Shown: positions 54,065 to 62,939, counted from the stretch's first letter. The stretch: 64,000 nt of DNA from Mesorhizobium sp. M4B.F.Ca.ET.058.02.1.1 (GCF_003952505.1 NZ_CP034450.1:2604001-2668000); one strand, 5' to 3'. A program made the numbers and translations. The notes: a model not told the origin generated them from the sequence alone.

Positions 54065-57000
54065 ATGGCGCTTTCCGTAACGCTCACCGGCACGACCGTT
54101 ACCCTTGACGAAACGGCCGGCTTGCAGAATGACGATACCAACACCGCCTTGCCGACTGCGTTCTCCAGTCGGCTGACGGCACTCGGCGCTGACCCGGCCA
54201 CCGCGATTAATGCAGCGGTGAGCAACGGCAACGTCATTTCCATCAGCGGCGTCACGGGCTCGGTCGGCAACATCGCCTTCACCGATTCTAGCGGCGGCGC
54301 GCTCGACGGTGACTCGAGCGGTCTCTTTACCAACGACGGCGAAGAGATCTTTCTTTTCACGGACACGCAGAACGACAACATCGTGCTCGGCAAGACGTCA
54401 GCAGGCGCCATCGCCTTCGCGGTTTACCTCGAGGAGACCGGGAGCCCGACCAGCGGCGGCAAGTTCTGGAGCATTCAATACGAGGCGCTGGAGCATCCGG
54501 ACGCCACCAACCCCGATGACTCCATCGACCTGGACGGCAATCTCAAGGTCTCGGTCAGTGAGGAGATCAACTTCGCCTTCGCCGGGGCACCCTCGGGCAG
54601 CAACCTGTTCATGATGTTCGGCAATCCGGCCTCCACCCAGATCGTGGTGATCGGGAAGGACCCGCTCGATCAATCCGCCGGCGGCAACATCACAACCAAG
54701 GATGTGCTTAATATCAGCCAGGCCGGCAGCACCACCTCATTCGGCGTCAACGGCAACCAGATCAACCCCGGTGAGGGGGCGTTCATCACCTATGTCACGG
54801 GCGCGAACACGAACTTCCTGGTGCCAAATCTGGACCAGAACGAGGCCGACGTCGAAGCCAACATCGCGTTCACGAACGTCGTCAATGCGAGTTCGGCATC
54901 CTTCACCGTCAACCAGACCAATCCGGGCGTCGGACCCGTCAGCGTCAAGATCTCGGCCCTCAACACCGCCGCTGAACCGGGGGTGAATTTCGTCAACGGG
55001 CTCACCGGCGACACGGCCGTCACCATCACCTCGGTCTCGGTCGTCGACAACATCGTCAAGACAGGCAATACGCAATTTCTTCCGACCGTCACGGACAACG
55101 GCGACGGCACCTGGACGATCAAGGGCCTGAGCACCGGCGACAAGGTGCAGTGGACGACGAGCGGAACCCATGACCGCGTGCTGATCGAAAACGTCAGCAA
55201 CGCCGATGGCGTTTCCGGCAACGACAACAACACCTTCGATATCGGCGGGTTCAGCTTGAGCAGCCCCAACGCCGCGAGCGCCGTGGTCGGCACGGCTGTC
55301 CACTTCGAGGACGACGGACCGCTTAATAACGCGGCCACGGTGAACGTAAACGTTGATGAGGACGAGTTGACGGGTCTGTCGACGGGCATTACGGACAACG
55401 ACGCGACGACCACGGTAGCGGCGTTTACCGGTGCGCAGATTGCGGGCCTGGTGAATGCAGGCGCCGACCAACCGGTGACGGTGTCGCTCAATCCGTTGAT
55501 CGACAACGTGGACACGGGGCTGGACTCGAAAGGATCCAGCATCCTGTTCGACTTCGTTGATGCAACGCACGTGAACGGCGTGGCGGACGGGCGGACGGTG
55601 TTCACGCTGGTGCAGACGGCGGGTGCTGACACGAAGCTGGGCACGGCCGACGACGCATTCACCTTCACGCTGCTCGATCAGATCGACCACACGCCGCTGG
55701 CGACCGGCGGGGGCGACGCGGAGACGATCGCGCTGAGCTTGGCCTCGGTGTTCGTAGCGACCGACGGCGACGGCGACAGCGTTGTGATCGATGCCGGGGC
55801 GTCGGTCACGATCGAGAACGACGTGCCGCAGAACAACGCGGCCACGGTGAACGTGAACGTTGATGAGGACGAACTGACGGGTCTGTCGACGGGCATTACG
55901 GACAATGACGCGACGACCACGGTGGCGGCGTTTACCGGTGCGCAGATTGCGGGCCTGGTGAATGCAGGCGCCGACGAGCCCGTGACGGTGTCGCTCAATC
56001 CGTTGATCGACAACGTGGATACGGGGCTGGACTCGAAAGGATCCAGCATCCTGTTCGACTTCGTTGATGCAACGCACGTGAACGGCGTGGCGGACGGGCG
56101 GACGGTGTTCACGCTGGTGCAGACGGCGGGTGCTGACACGAAGCTGGGCACGGCCGACGACGCATTCACCTTCACGCTGCTCGATCAGATCGACCACACG
56201 CCGCTGGCGACCGGCGGGGGCGACGCGGAGACGATCGCGCTGAGCTTGGCGTCGGTGTTCGCAGCGACCGACTTTGACGGCGACAGCGTGGTGATCGACG
56301 CCGGAGCGTCGGTCACGATCGAGAACGACGTGCCGACCATCGGGCTTATCAGCGACGGGCTGGTGGACTTCGCTTCCGGCAGCAGCAAGACCAACACGCT
56401 CAGCGGGGTGGTCGGGGCGGATGAACCGGCAACCTATAGCATCACGAGCTCCCCAGCGACCGTGACGATATTGGACGGCACATCCTCGCAGGTAACACTG
56501 CTCAGGGACCTTACGAACAGCAACACCGTCGCTACCTACTTCAAGGATGTTGATAGTAGCGGCACACACAACGCCGGAGACATCGATTTCTTCAAGCTGA
56601 CCCTGTCGGGCGGCAACTACACCTTCGATGTTCTCGAGAATCCTCCGCCCGCGGAGGTGAATTTCAGCTTCGCCGGGGCACCCTCCGGCAGCAACCTGTT
56701 CATGATGTTCGGCAATCCGGCCTCCACCCAGATCGTGGTGATCGGGAAGGACCCGCTCGATCAATCCGCCGGCGGCAACATCACAACCAAGGATGTGCTT
56801 AATATCAGCCAGGCCGGCAGCACCACCTCATTCGGCGTCAACGGCAACCAGATCAACCCCGGTGAGGGGGCGTTCATCACCTATGTCACGGGCGCGAACA
56901 CGAACTTCCTGGTGCCAAATCTGGACCAGAACGAGGCCGACGTCGAAGCCAACATCGCGTTCACGAACGTGTTCAATACGAGTTCGGCATCCTTCACCGT

Positions 57001-57502
57001 CAACCAGACCAATCCGGGCGTCGGACCCGTCAGCGTCAAGATCTCGGCCCTCAACACCGCCGCTGAACCGGGGGTGAATTTCGTCAACGGGCTCACCGGC
57101 GACACGGCCGTCACCATCACCTCGGTCTCGGTCGTCGACAACATCGTCAAGACAGGCAATACGCAATTTCTTCCGACCGTCACGGACAACGGCGACGGCA
57201 CCTGGACGATCAAGGGCCTGAGCACCGGCGACAAGGTGCAGTGGACGACGAGCGGAACCCATGACCGCGTGCTGATCGAAAACGTCAGCAACGCCGATGG
57301 CGTTTCCGGCAACGACAACAACACCTTCGATATCGGCGGGTTCGGCCTCAGCCAGGCGCAGCCGGCACCCGACGAGAAGCTCGACTTCACCGTGCAGATC
57401 GCCGATTTCGACGGCGACACGGCAAGCGACAGCTTCTCCATTGGCATCGACGGGACCGGCATCTTCGACGACAACCACGTCGACGGCGTCGTCATAGCTT
57501 GA
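54065..57502 (+). CDS. Large secreted repeat protein with near-identical internal repeats
   Basis: A 1145-residue acidic Asp/Gly/Thr/Ser-rich exoprotein with no signal peptide. Its layout is A-B-B-A. A 225-residue domain (about 172-396, containing GAPSGSNLFMMFGNPAST) recurs at about 869-1093. Two tandem units of about 169 residues (about 422-590 and 591-757, containing NVDEDELTGLSTG) lie between, followed by a DFASGSSKTNTLSG segment. The end, QIADFDGDTASDSFSIGI, resembles the C-terminal signal region of type I substrates. AGGAGG lies before the ATG. Its own ABC exporter and HlyD adaptor follow. It is a paralogous system to the 47287 cassette. Function in adhesion or biofilm is inferred. Confidence 0.85.
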   Translation: MALSVTLTGTTVTLDETAGLQNDDTNTALPTAFSSRLTALGADPATAINAAVSNGNVISISGVTGSVGNIAFTDSSGGALDGDSSGLFTNDGEEIFLFTDTQNDNIVLGKTSAGAIAFAVYLEETGSPTSGGKFWSIQYEALEHPDATNPDDSIDLDGNLKVSVSEEINFAFAGAPSGSNLFMMFGNPASTQIVVIGKDPLDQSAGGNITTKDVLNISQAGSTTSFGVNGNQINPGEGAFITYVTGANTNFLVPNLDQNEADVEANIAFTNVVNASSASFTVNQTNPGVGPVSVKISALNTAAEPGVNFVNGLTGDTAVTITSVSVVDNIVKTGNTQFLPTVTDNGDGTWTIKGLSTGDKVQWTTSGTHDRVLIENVSNADGVSGNDNNTFDIGGFSLSSPNAASAVVGTAVHFEDDGPLNNAATVNVNVDEDELTGLSTGITDNDATTTVAAFTGAQIAGLVNAGADQPVTVSLNPLIDNVDTGLDSKGSSILFDFVDATHVNGVADGRTVFTLVQTAGADTKLGTADDAFTFTLLDQIDHTPLATGGGDAETIALSLASVFVATDGDGDSVVIDAGASVTIENDVPQNNAATVNVNVDEDELTGLSTGITDNDATTTVAAFTGAQIAGLVNAGADEPVTVSLNPLIDNVDTGLDSKGSSILFDFVDATHVNGVADGRTVFTLVQTAGADTKLGTADDAFTFTLLDQIDHTPLATGGGDAETIALSLASVFAATDFDGDSVVIDAGASVTIENDVPTIGLISDGLVDFASGSSKTNTLSGVVGADEPATYSITSSPATVTILDGTSSQVTLLRDLTNSNTVATYFKDVDSSGTHNAGDIDFFKLTLSGGNYTFDVLENPPPAEVNFSFAGAPSGSNLFMMFGNPASTQIVVIGKDPLDQSAGGNITTKDVLNISQAGSTTSFGVNGNQINPGEGAFITYVTGANTNFLVPNLDQNEADVEANIAFTNVFNTSSASFTVNQTNPGVGPVSVKISALNTAAEPGVNFVNGLTGDTAVTITSVSVVDNIVKTGNTQFLPTVTDNGDGTWTIKGLSTGDKVQWTTSGTHDRVLIENVSNADGVSGNDNNTFDIGGFGLSQAQPAPDEKLDFTVQIADFDGDTASDSFSIGIDGTGIFDDNHVDGVVIA
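54578..55252 (+). repeat. Repeat A, first copy (675 bp)
   Basis: This segment is repeated at 56669-57343 with a constant offset of 2091 bases and no indels. By eye only about four bases differ, three of them clustered near 54888-54895. The offset is a multiple of three, so recombination between copies would keep the reading frame and remove 697 residues. Confidence 0.9.
55328..55834 (+). repeat. Repeat B, first tandem copy (507 bp)
   Basis: This segment is followed directly by a second copy at 55835-56335, offset by 507 bases (169 codons). The two share about 97 percent of bases by eye, with scattered third-position changes, so they are older or less homogenised than repeat A. Confidence 0.88.
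55835..56335 (+). repeat. Repeat B, second tandem copy (501 bp)
   Basis: Tandem partner of 55328-55834. It starts at the same NAATVNVNVDEDELTG codons and ends at the shared ENDVP codons. The last part differs slightly from the first copy (TDFDGD where the first has TDGDGD). Unequal crossing-over between the two would change the protein by one 169-residue unit. Confidence 0.88.
56669..57343 (+). repeat. Repeat A, second copy (675 bp)
   Basis: Nearly identical partner of 54578-55252. The local change turns VVNASS of the first copy into VFNTSS. It is followed by the unique C-terminal 50 residues that probably carry the export signal. Confidence 0.9.
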
Positions 57503-57578
57503 CTCGATCCGGCCGGGCGCCATCCCCTGACGCCCGGCCGGGCACTGGCCCAAAGGCATCGAAACGGGGGTATCCGTG

Positions 57579-59324
57579 ATGCAGCCAAGACCGCAGTTCC
57601 AGGAGGTGATGCATCTGGCGCGGCGCCAGGTGCCCGCCCTCCTCCTTTTCAGCCTGCTCGCCAACCTCCTCCTGCTCGCCAGCACAGTCTACATGCTGCA
57701 GATCTACGACAGGGTCCTGTCGAGCGGCTCGATCGATACGCTGATGTGGCTCACCCTGGCGGTGATCGCCGCGATCGCCGTCTATGGTATGCTGGAACAG
57801 GCCCGACGCATGATCCTCGGGCATATCAGCCAATGGCTCGATGACCAACTCAGCGTTCCGGTGATCGAACGAGCCATGGAAGCTCGCCTTGCGGGCAGCA
57901 GCCTCGAGGCCGGCCTGAAGGATGTGGCCGACTTGCGGGGCTTCGTTGCCGCTGACGGCATGCTGACCTTTCTCGACGCGCCCTGGACGCCCGTCTTCCT
58001 GGCGTTCATGTGGCTCCTGCACCCGGCATTGGGCCTGGTCGGAATAGCCGGGGCGGTGCTTTTGTTCTGTGGCGCGCTGGCCAACGACTTTCTCACGCGC
58101 CGCAAGGGCCAGGAAGCGTCGCTGGGTCTGCGCCGCAATCAGGCCGCGGCCAGTCAATACGTCGATGGCGCCGAGACGCTCCGCTCGCTCGGCATGTCAG
58201 AGCCGGCGCTGCAGCGCTGGGAAGAAAAACAGCAGTCGTTGATGACCATCCAAGCGCAGCTTCTCAGTCGCACAACCAGCATCGCCAGCCTGTCGCGCTC
58301 GCTGCGTCTGGCCCTTCAAGTGGCCGTGCTGGGGCTCGGCGCGTATTTTGTCCTGCGTGGCGAACTGACGGCCGGATCGATGATCGCGGCATCGATCCTG
58401 CTCAGCCGCGCGCTCGCGCCGATAGAACGCTCGATCGGAGCCTGGCGCAGCCTGGTCACTGCCCGCACCGCGCGTCGCAACCTCATGCGCCTCTTCGCCG
58501 ACACCGGGTCCCGGCAGAGCGGCGGCGTAACCTTGCCGCGCCCGCAAGGGCGCCTGAAGCTCGAGGACGCATACTACTATGCGCCGGGAACACAGCAGAC
58601 ACTGATCAACAAAGTGTCCTTCGATGTGGTGGTCGGCGAGACCTGCGGCGTGATCGGACCGTCGGGCTCCGGCAAGACCACGCTCTGCCGCCTGATAGTG
58701 GGGACGCTGCGCCCGTCGCTCGGCCATGTGAGGCTGGATAGTGCGGAGGTCGCAAGCTGGCCGCCGGATCAATTGGGGATGCACATCGGCTACGTGCCAC
58801 AGCAGGTTGAGCTGTTTCCGGGAACGATCGCCGAGAACATCGGGCGCTTGCGCGATGTCGACAGCGCGGCAGTTGTCGCCGCGGCGCAACTTGCGGGTAT
58901 CCACGAGATGATATTGCGGTTGCCGAACGGTTATCAAACCGAGGTAGGGCCGCATGGGGCACGGATCTCGCGCGGGCAGCGTCAGCGCATCGCCCTCGCC
59001 CGCGCCCTGTTCGGCAATCCCGCGCTCATCGTGCTCGACGAACCGAACACCGGCCTCGACGCGGACGGCGAAATGGCGCTGTTCAATGTCCTTCGCCTTT
59101 TGAAGGAACGAGGCTGCACCGTCATTCTCGTCAGCCACCAGATGAACCTTTTGCGCTCGGCGAACCATGTCGTTTTCATGCTCGATGGCGCCGTCAAGAT
59201 GTTCGGCACGCGGGACGAGGTGCTCGGCGCGCTGGGCGGCCAGGCCAGACGGATTACCGTGCCGATGCCCAGACGAGACAAGAGCCACGCCAATGCACCG
59301 GCAACGCTGAAGGCGGCGGAGTGA
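57579..59324 (+). CDS. Type I secretion ABC exporter (PrtD-like), second
   Basis: A 581-residue ABC exporter with membrane and ATPase domains. Walker A is GPSGSGKTTL, Walker B LIVLDEPNTGLD, and the signature reads ISRGQRQRIALARAL in place of LSGGQ. LTFLDAPWTPVFLAFMWLLHP again marks the PrtD family. The ATG at 57579 is preceded by an adjacent GTG at 57576. It follows the second exoprotein by about 75 bases and is 3 bases before the second HlyD gene. It is clearly paralogous but not closely similar to the exporter at 50387. Confidence 0.92.
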   Translation: MQPRPQFQEVMHLARRQVPALLLFSLLANLLLLASTVYMLQIYDRVLSSGSIDTLMWLTLAVIAAIAVYGMLEQARRMILGHISQWLDDQLSVPVIERAMEARLAGSSLEAGLKDVADLRGFVAADGMLTFLDAPWTPVFLAFMWLLHPALGLVGIAGAVLLFCGALANDFLTRRKGQEASLGLRRNQAAASQYVDGAETLRSLGMSEPALQRWEEKQQSLMTIQAQLLSRTTSIASLSRSLRLALQVAVLGLGAYFVLRGELTAGSMIAASILLSRALAPIERSIGAWRSLVTARTARRNLMRLFADTGSRQSGGVTLPRPQGRLKLEDAYYYAPGTQQTLINKVSFDVVVGETCGVIGPSGSGKTTLCRLIVGTLRPSLGHVRLDSAEVASWPPDQLGMHIGYVPQQVELFPGTIAENIGRLRDVDSAAVVAAAQLAGIHEMILRLPNGYQTEVGPHGARISRGQRQRIALARALFGNPALIVLDEPNTGLDADGEMALFNVLRLLKERGCTVILVSHQMNLLRSANHVVFMLDGAVKMFGTRDEVLGALGGQARRITVPMPRRDKSHANAPATLKAAE

Positions 59325-59327
59325 GCC

Positions 59328-60854
59328 ATGGACAATCGATTTGGCGACCTGTCGAAAATGCTGGACCTGCTGCTGGCCAGCCTGCGCGACGAAATGAACA
59401 GGCTGGTCGGTGCTGCCACAGATCTGGCAGCCGCGACACCGAGTTGGTTCGAAGAGCTGGACCAGCCGATGAAGATCGCCGCGGCGGCGGCCGCGAGCGC
59501 GCTGCCTCTGCTGCTGCTCGCCTGGCTCGTCCGGCGGCGGTCGCCTGCGTTCCGCGCCGGCAGGCGCGACCTTAACCGCCGCACGCGGCCAGCGCGCATG
59601 CTGGGCTACGTCTCGGCGATCGTCTTTGTCGGCGGTACCGCGGCGTGGTCGAGTATGGCGCTGCTAGCGAGCGCCGTGGTCGCCAATGGCGTCGTCAGCC
59701 CCGAAGGCTACCGCAAGACCGTCCAGCACCTGGAGGGCGGCATCATCGGGACAATCCATGTGCGCGAGGGCGACAAGGTCAGCGCCGGCCAGATCCTGAT
59801 CAGCATGAAGACGACCGATGCTCAAGGGCGCTATGACGAGTTGCAGGGGCGCTACATCCGCTTGCTGGCGACCGAGGCGCGCCTGGTCGCCGAGCTTGCC
59901 GGACAAGACCGGATCAGCTTTCCCAGGGAGCTGACGTCGATCGACAGCGAGACGGCGCGGAAGGTGGTGGTCGAGGAGCAGGCGTTGCTCGACAGCCGCC
60001 TTGCGACCCGGGAGGGGCGCGAGCAGATCCTCAGCAAGCGCATAGCACAGATTGAAGAACAGAGCACGGGATGGAGGGACGTGATCGCCGCCCAGGCCGA
60101 GCAGCTCGGCTTGATCGACCAGGAGATCGTTTCGGCGCAGGCAATGTACAAACAGGGGCTGGAGCGCCTGCCGCGGATACTGGCGCTGCAGCGCGCCCAG
60201 GCCGATATCCGGGCGAACCAGGCATCGAACCGGTCGCAGGTCGCGGGCAACGACCAGCAGATCGGCGAGACCAAGCTGCAGTTGCTCAATCTGCGCCAGC
60301 AGGACAGCGAGAGAGCCAATGTAGATCTTGCCAAGGTGCGCGGCGACCTCGCCGAACTGCGCAGCCTTTTGCCCTCACGCCAGGATGTGCTGGCCAGGAC
60401 CGATATCGTCGCGCCGATTTCCGGAACCGTCATGAACCTGCGTGTCAGGACTGAATCCGGCGTGATTTCCGGCGGCCAGCCGCTTCTCGATATCGTACCC
60501 AACGAGCCCAATCTGGTCATCGATTCACGTATCAAACCGGCCGATATCGACATGGTGCATCCGGACATGCCGGCACGCGTGGTGCTGTCGGCCTATCCGA
60601 CCAGGCATCTGCCGCAGATCCACGGCCTGCTCACCTCTGTCTCGGCCGACCGGCTGACGGATGAGAGGACCGGCGAGCCCTATTTCCTCGCCAAGGTCAA
60701 GGTCGACGTCGCCGACCTCGGACAGCTGCATGACATCCATCTGTCGCCTGGCATGCCGGCGGAAGTCATGATCCTGACCGGCGAGCATACCCTGCTCGAC
60801 TATATGCTGGCGCCGGTCCGCGACTCGCTCAATCGCGGGTTCAGGGAGCACTGA
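59328..60854 (+). CDS. HlyD family adaptor with an extra N-terminal membrane segment
   Basis: A 508-residue membrane fusion protein, about 65 residues longer than its paralogue. Residues 1-45 are amphipathic and charged; a hydrophobic segment AAAAASALPLLLLAWLV (about 51-67) is followed by a very basic stretch (RRRSPAFRAGRRDLNRRTR), then the usual membrane helix (about 92-115). The rest is standard: VQHLEGGIIGTIHVREGDKVSAG, a coiled coil to about 350, ARTDIVAPISGTVMNLRV, and IKPADIDMVHPDMPARVVLSAYP. The start is 3 bases after the exporter stop, with GGAG across the stop codon. It pairs with the exporter at 57579. Confidence 0.9.
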   Translation: MDNRFGDLSKMLDLLLASLRDEMNRLVGAATDLAAATPSWFEELDQPMKIAAAAAASALPLLLLAWLVRRRSPAFRAGRRDLNRRTRPARMLGYVSAIVFVGGTAAWSSMALLASAVVANGVVSPEGYRKTVQHLEGGIIGTIHVREGDKVSAGQILISMKTTDAQGRYDELQGRYIRLLATEARLVAELAGQDRISFPRELTSIDSETARKVVVEEQALLDSRLATREGREQILSKRIAQIEEQSTGWRDVIAAQAEQLGLIDQEIVSAQAMYKQGLERLPRILALQRAQADIRANQASNRSQVAGNDQQIGETKLQLLNLRQQDSERANVDLAKVRGDLAELRSLLPSRQDVLARTDIVAPISGTVMNLRVRTESGVISGGQPLLDIVPNEPNLVIDSRIKPADIDMVHPDMPARVVLSAYPTRHLPQIHGLLTSVSADRLTDERTGEPYFLAKVKVDVADLGQLHDIHLSPGMPAEVMILTGEHTLLDYMLAPVRDSLNRGFREH

Positions 60855-60990
60855 ACAGGCGATCGAGGGTGCCGATGTTCGGGCGGCTCGTCAAGGCGCC
60901 GTTCTGCCTGTCGGCTTTCAGTCGGCATGCTGCGCTCAGCCAGGGACATCCGAGGCAAGGGTAGGCGCGCGGCGACCGATCGCGACCGCA

Positions 60991-61077
60991 TCACTTGACG
61001 GCTGCGAGCTTGTCGATCGCGACGGTGAAGCCGGCGAGCGAGACCGGAATGGTCACGGGCTTGCGGGTAACCGGAGC
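60991..61077 (-). pseudogene. C-terminal remnant resembling invasion-associated locus B (IalB) proteins
   Basis: On the minus strand, from a stop at 61077 to a stop at 60991, the frame encodes about 28 residues ending KPVTIPVSLAGFTVAIDKL-AAVK. This resembles the conserved tail of IalB-family periplasmic proteins (PVSL-GF). No upstream part exists in any frame, so it is a fragment left by deletion. A rhizobial repeat lies just beyond it at 61124. The rest of the 357-base gap (60855-61211) holds no recognisable gene. Confidence 0.45.
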
Positions 61078-61123
61078 GGTTCATCGTTTCGCGGAAACGT
61101 TGAGCCGTTCTATTTCTTGGCTT

Positions 61124-61173
61124 GCCGCAATCCCGGACGGAAAACCGTTTCACACTTTTCCTGGAGTTGCTCT
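61124..61173. repeat. Rhizobial intergenic palindromic repeat
   Basis: GCCGCAATCCCGGACGG through CCTGGAGTTGCTCT, around AAAACCGTTTCACACTTTTC, is the same family as the element at 23801-23850 and shares the inverted core of the one at 26119-26170. It lies 38 bases before the SapC start and next to the IalB-like remnant. Confidence 0.7.
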
Positions 61174-61211
61174 AAACCGAATTGGCGCGAGACGCCTGGA
61201 GGATACCGATA

Positions 61212-62009
61212 ATGACTGACGCCAAGACGCAGACGGCACCGGCCGCGGCCGACATTGGGCTACCGCTGTTCTATTCGAAGCCCGAGGCGCTCAATCCGAT
61301 ACGGCACGGCTCGCTCGGCCTGGCGGCGCGCGCCGACTTCTCCTTCGCCCGCTCCGCGCACGCAATTCCCGTGGCGGCGTCGGAAATGCCGGCGGCGATG
61401 CGATCCTACCCGATCGTCTTCATCGGCGCCGCCAAGGCGCCGGTGATCATCACCGGTGTGCGCCAGGACGAGAACCTGTTCGTCGATGCCGACGGCCGCT
61501 GGAGCGAGCCGCACTACATTCCGGCCTATGTGCGGCGCTATCCCTTCATCCTCGCCGACGACAGCAAGACGGCCGGCCGGCTGACGCTATGCATCGACCG
61601 CGCCAGCGAGCGCATCGTCGACCAGTTGCTGGCGCCGTTCCGCGAGGATGGCGGCAAGATCGCGCCCTTCTTCAACGGCACCGAGCCGACCGAGGCGACC
61701 AGGCAGGCTTTGGCCTTCTGCAACCAGTTCCAGACCGACTTCAACGCGACTCGGGCGATGATCGAGAAAATCGAAGCGCACGGCCTGTTCGCGCCGCGCC
61801 AGAGCAAGGTGACGCTGGAGGGCGGCGAGGTGCTCAACCTCACCGATTTCCAGGTGATCGACGAGGCCGCCCTCAACAAATTGAGCGACGAGGCCTTCCT
61901 CGACCTCAGGAAATCGGGCGCGCTGGGAATGCTCTACTGCCACCTCGCCTCGAGCAACAGCTGGACCTCGCTGGTCTATCAGGCGTCGATACGCAAGGCG
62001 CGCAAGTGA
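61212..62009 (+). CDS. SapC family protein
   Basis: A 265-residue SapC-type protein. Typical features are LPLFYSKPEALNPIRHGSLGLA at the start, FARSAHAIPVAASEMPAAMRSYPIVFIG, and LFVDADGRWSEPHYIPAYVRRYPFIL in family form. The start at 61212 has GGAGGA nine bases upstream. SapC-family genes are often found beside type I secreted S-layer or giant exoproteins and their exporters, but the biochemistry is unclear. Here it follows the second cassette. There is no signal peptide or membrane helix, so it is probably cytoplasmic. Confidence 0.88.
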   Translation: MTDAKTQTAPAAADIGLPLFYSKPEALNPIRHGSLGLAARADFSFARSAHAIPVAASEMPAAMRSYPIVFIGAAKAPVIITGVRQDENLFVDADGRWSEPHYIPAYVRRYPFILADDSKTAGRLTLCIDRASERIVDQLLAPFREDGGKIAPFFNGTEPTEATRQALAFCNQFQTDFNATRAMIEKIEAHGLFAPRQSKVTLEGGEVLNLTDFQVIDEAALNKLSDEAFLDLRKSGALGMLYCHLASSNSWTSLVYQASIRKARK

Positions 62010-62231
62010 AACTCGGTCGCGCCTGAAACCTAGGGCGGTCCAACGCTTCACGGCATCGCTGCATGTGGGCTGGATGCGATAAGGGGCCGGCGACCGCGCC
62101 GGGCACGAAGGACTCCGCTCAGGACCGCCATTTCTCTTGGCGATGGCGAGCGTTGCCCGGTCCATCGACGTTCTGTTACAACGCAGGACAGCGTCGATGG
62201 AGCAGCAGTTTGGGCCGGCAAAGGAGTGGTC

Positions 62232-62939
62232 TTGCCCGGTGAGCCGGAAGTCCTGGACGACCGTTCGCCAATCCGCCTGGTGGCAGCCATTCGCCAGTCG
62301 GTCGCTGATGGCATCGTCGTCGAGGGCGGCGATCTCGAACCAGCCGACCGAGACCTGCTGCTCGCGGAAGAACTTTCCCTGGGCAATGTCGTACCGGCGC
62401 GCCGCCGCGAGTTTCGCGCCGGGCGCATTTATGCCCGGCAGGCTTTGCAGGGCCTTGGCGTATCCAACAGCGTCATCCCGGTCGGGCGCAATCGTGCGCC
62501 AGTCTGGCCGGCAGGTGTTGTCGGTTCCATCTCTCATACTCGAAGCCTGTGCGCTGTCGCCGTCGGATGGTCGGCCGATTTCCTGAGCATCGGTATCGAC
62601 ATCGAGGACGATTCTCCGCTTCCATGCGACTTGGCAAAACTGGTGTCGCAGGCCCCCGAACTGGAGGAGCAGGAAGAGATCGAAAGTCGCCTGGGCTACG
62701 ACCTGCCCAAGCTTCTATTCGTGATCAAGGAAGCCTTTTACAAAATGCATTTCCCGCTCAACGGGAGCTTTTTGACGTTTCATGACGTTCGTGTCGAACT
62801 GAATGTGGAGAAACGCGCCGCCAAGGTCACGATCGCTCCATCAAGCCGCTTGGCGGCGGCCGACAATGGCTGTTTTGAGGGCCGTTTCGGCAGCAGCGAT
62901 GGAATCTTATTCTCATATTTCGACATCGCCGCGCATTGA
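62232..62939 (+). CDS. 4'-phosphopantetheinyl transferase (EntD/Sfp-like)
   Basis: About 235 residues. It would transfer phosphopantetheine from CoA to a carrier protein. The motifs are in order: GRIYARQALQGLG, PVWPAGVVGSISHTRSLCAVAVG (the PxWPxGxxGSxSH motif), IGIDIEDDSPLP (metal-binding Asp/Glu), and FVIKEAFYKMHFP (the WxxKEA motif with Val-Ile in place of Trp). The TTG at 62232 is five bases after AAGGAG; a GTG at 62226 overlaps that site. No carrier protein, siderophore or polyketide gene is in the window, so its partner is elsewhere. Confidence 0.85.
   Translation: MPGEPEVLDDRSPIRLVAAIRQSVADGIVVEGGDLEPADRDLLLAEELSLGNVVPARRREFRAGRIYARQALQGLGVSNSVIPVGRNRAPVWPAGVVGSISHTRSLCAVAVGWSADFLSIGIDIEDDSPLPCDLAKLVSQAPELEEQEEIESRLGYDLPKLLFVIKEAFYKMHFPLNGSFLTFHDVRVELNVEKRAAKVTIAPSSRLAAADNGCFEGRFGSSDGILFSYFDIAAH

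Noticed and set aside
53757..54080. Open frame of about 107 residues before the second exoprotein gene
   Set aside because: No recognisable domain; its end overlaps the exoprotein start in another frame and part of it lies in conserved non-coding sequence.
54737..56764. Long minus-strand open frame inside the second exoprotein gene
   Set aside because: It is antisense to the repeats of a clear coding gene, and its own repeats only mirror them; no domain is seen.
54578..57343. CRISPR-like repeated sequence
   Set aside because: The repeats are hundreds of bases long, coding and in frame; there are no short repeats with unique spacers.
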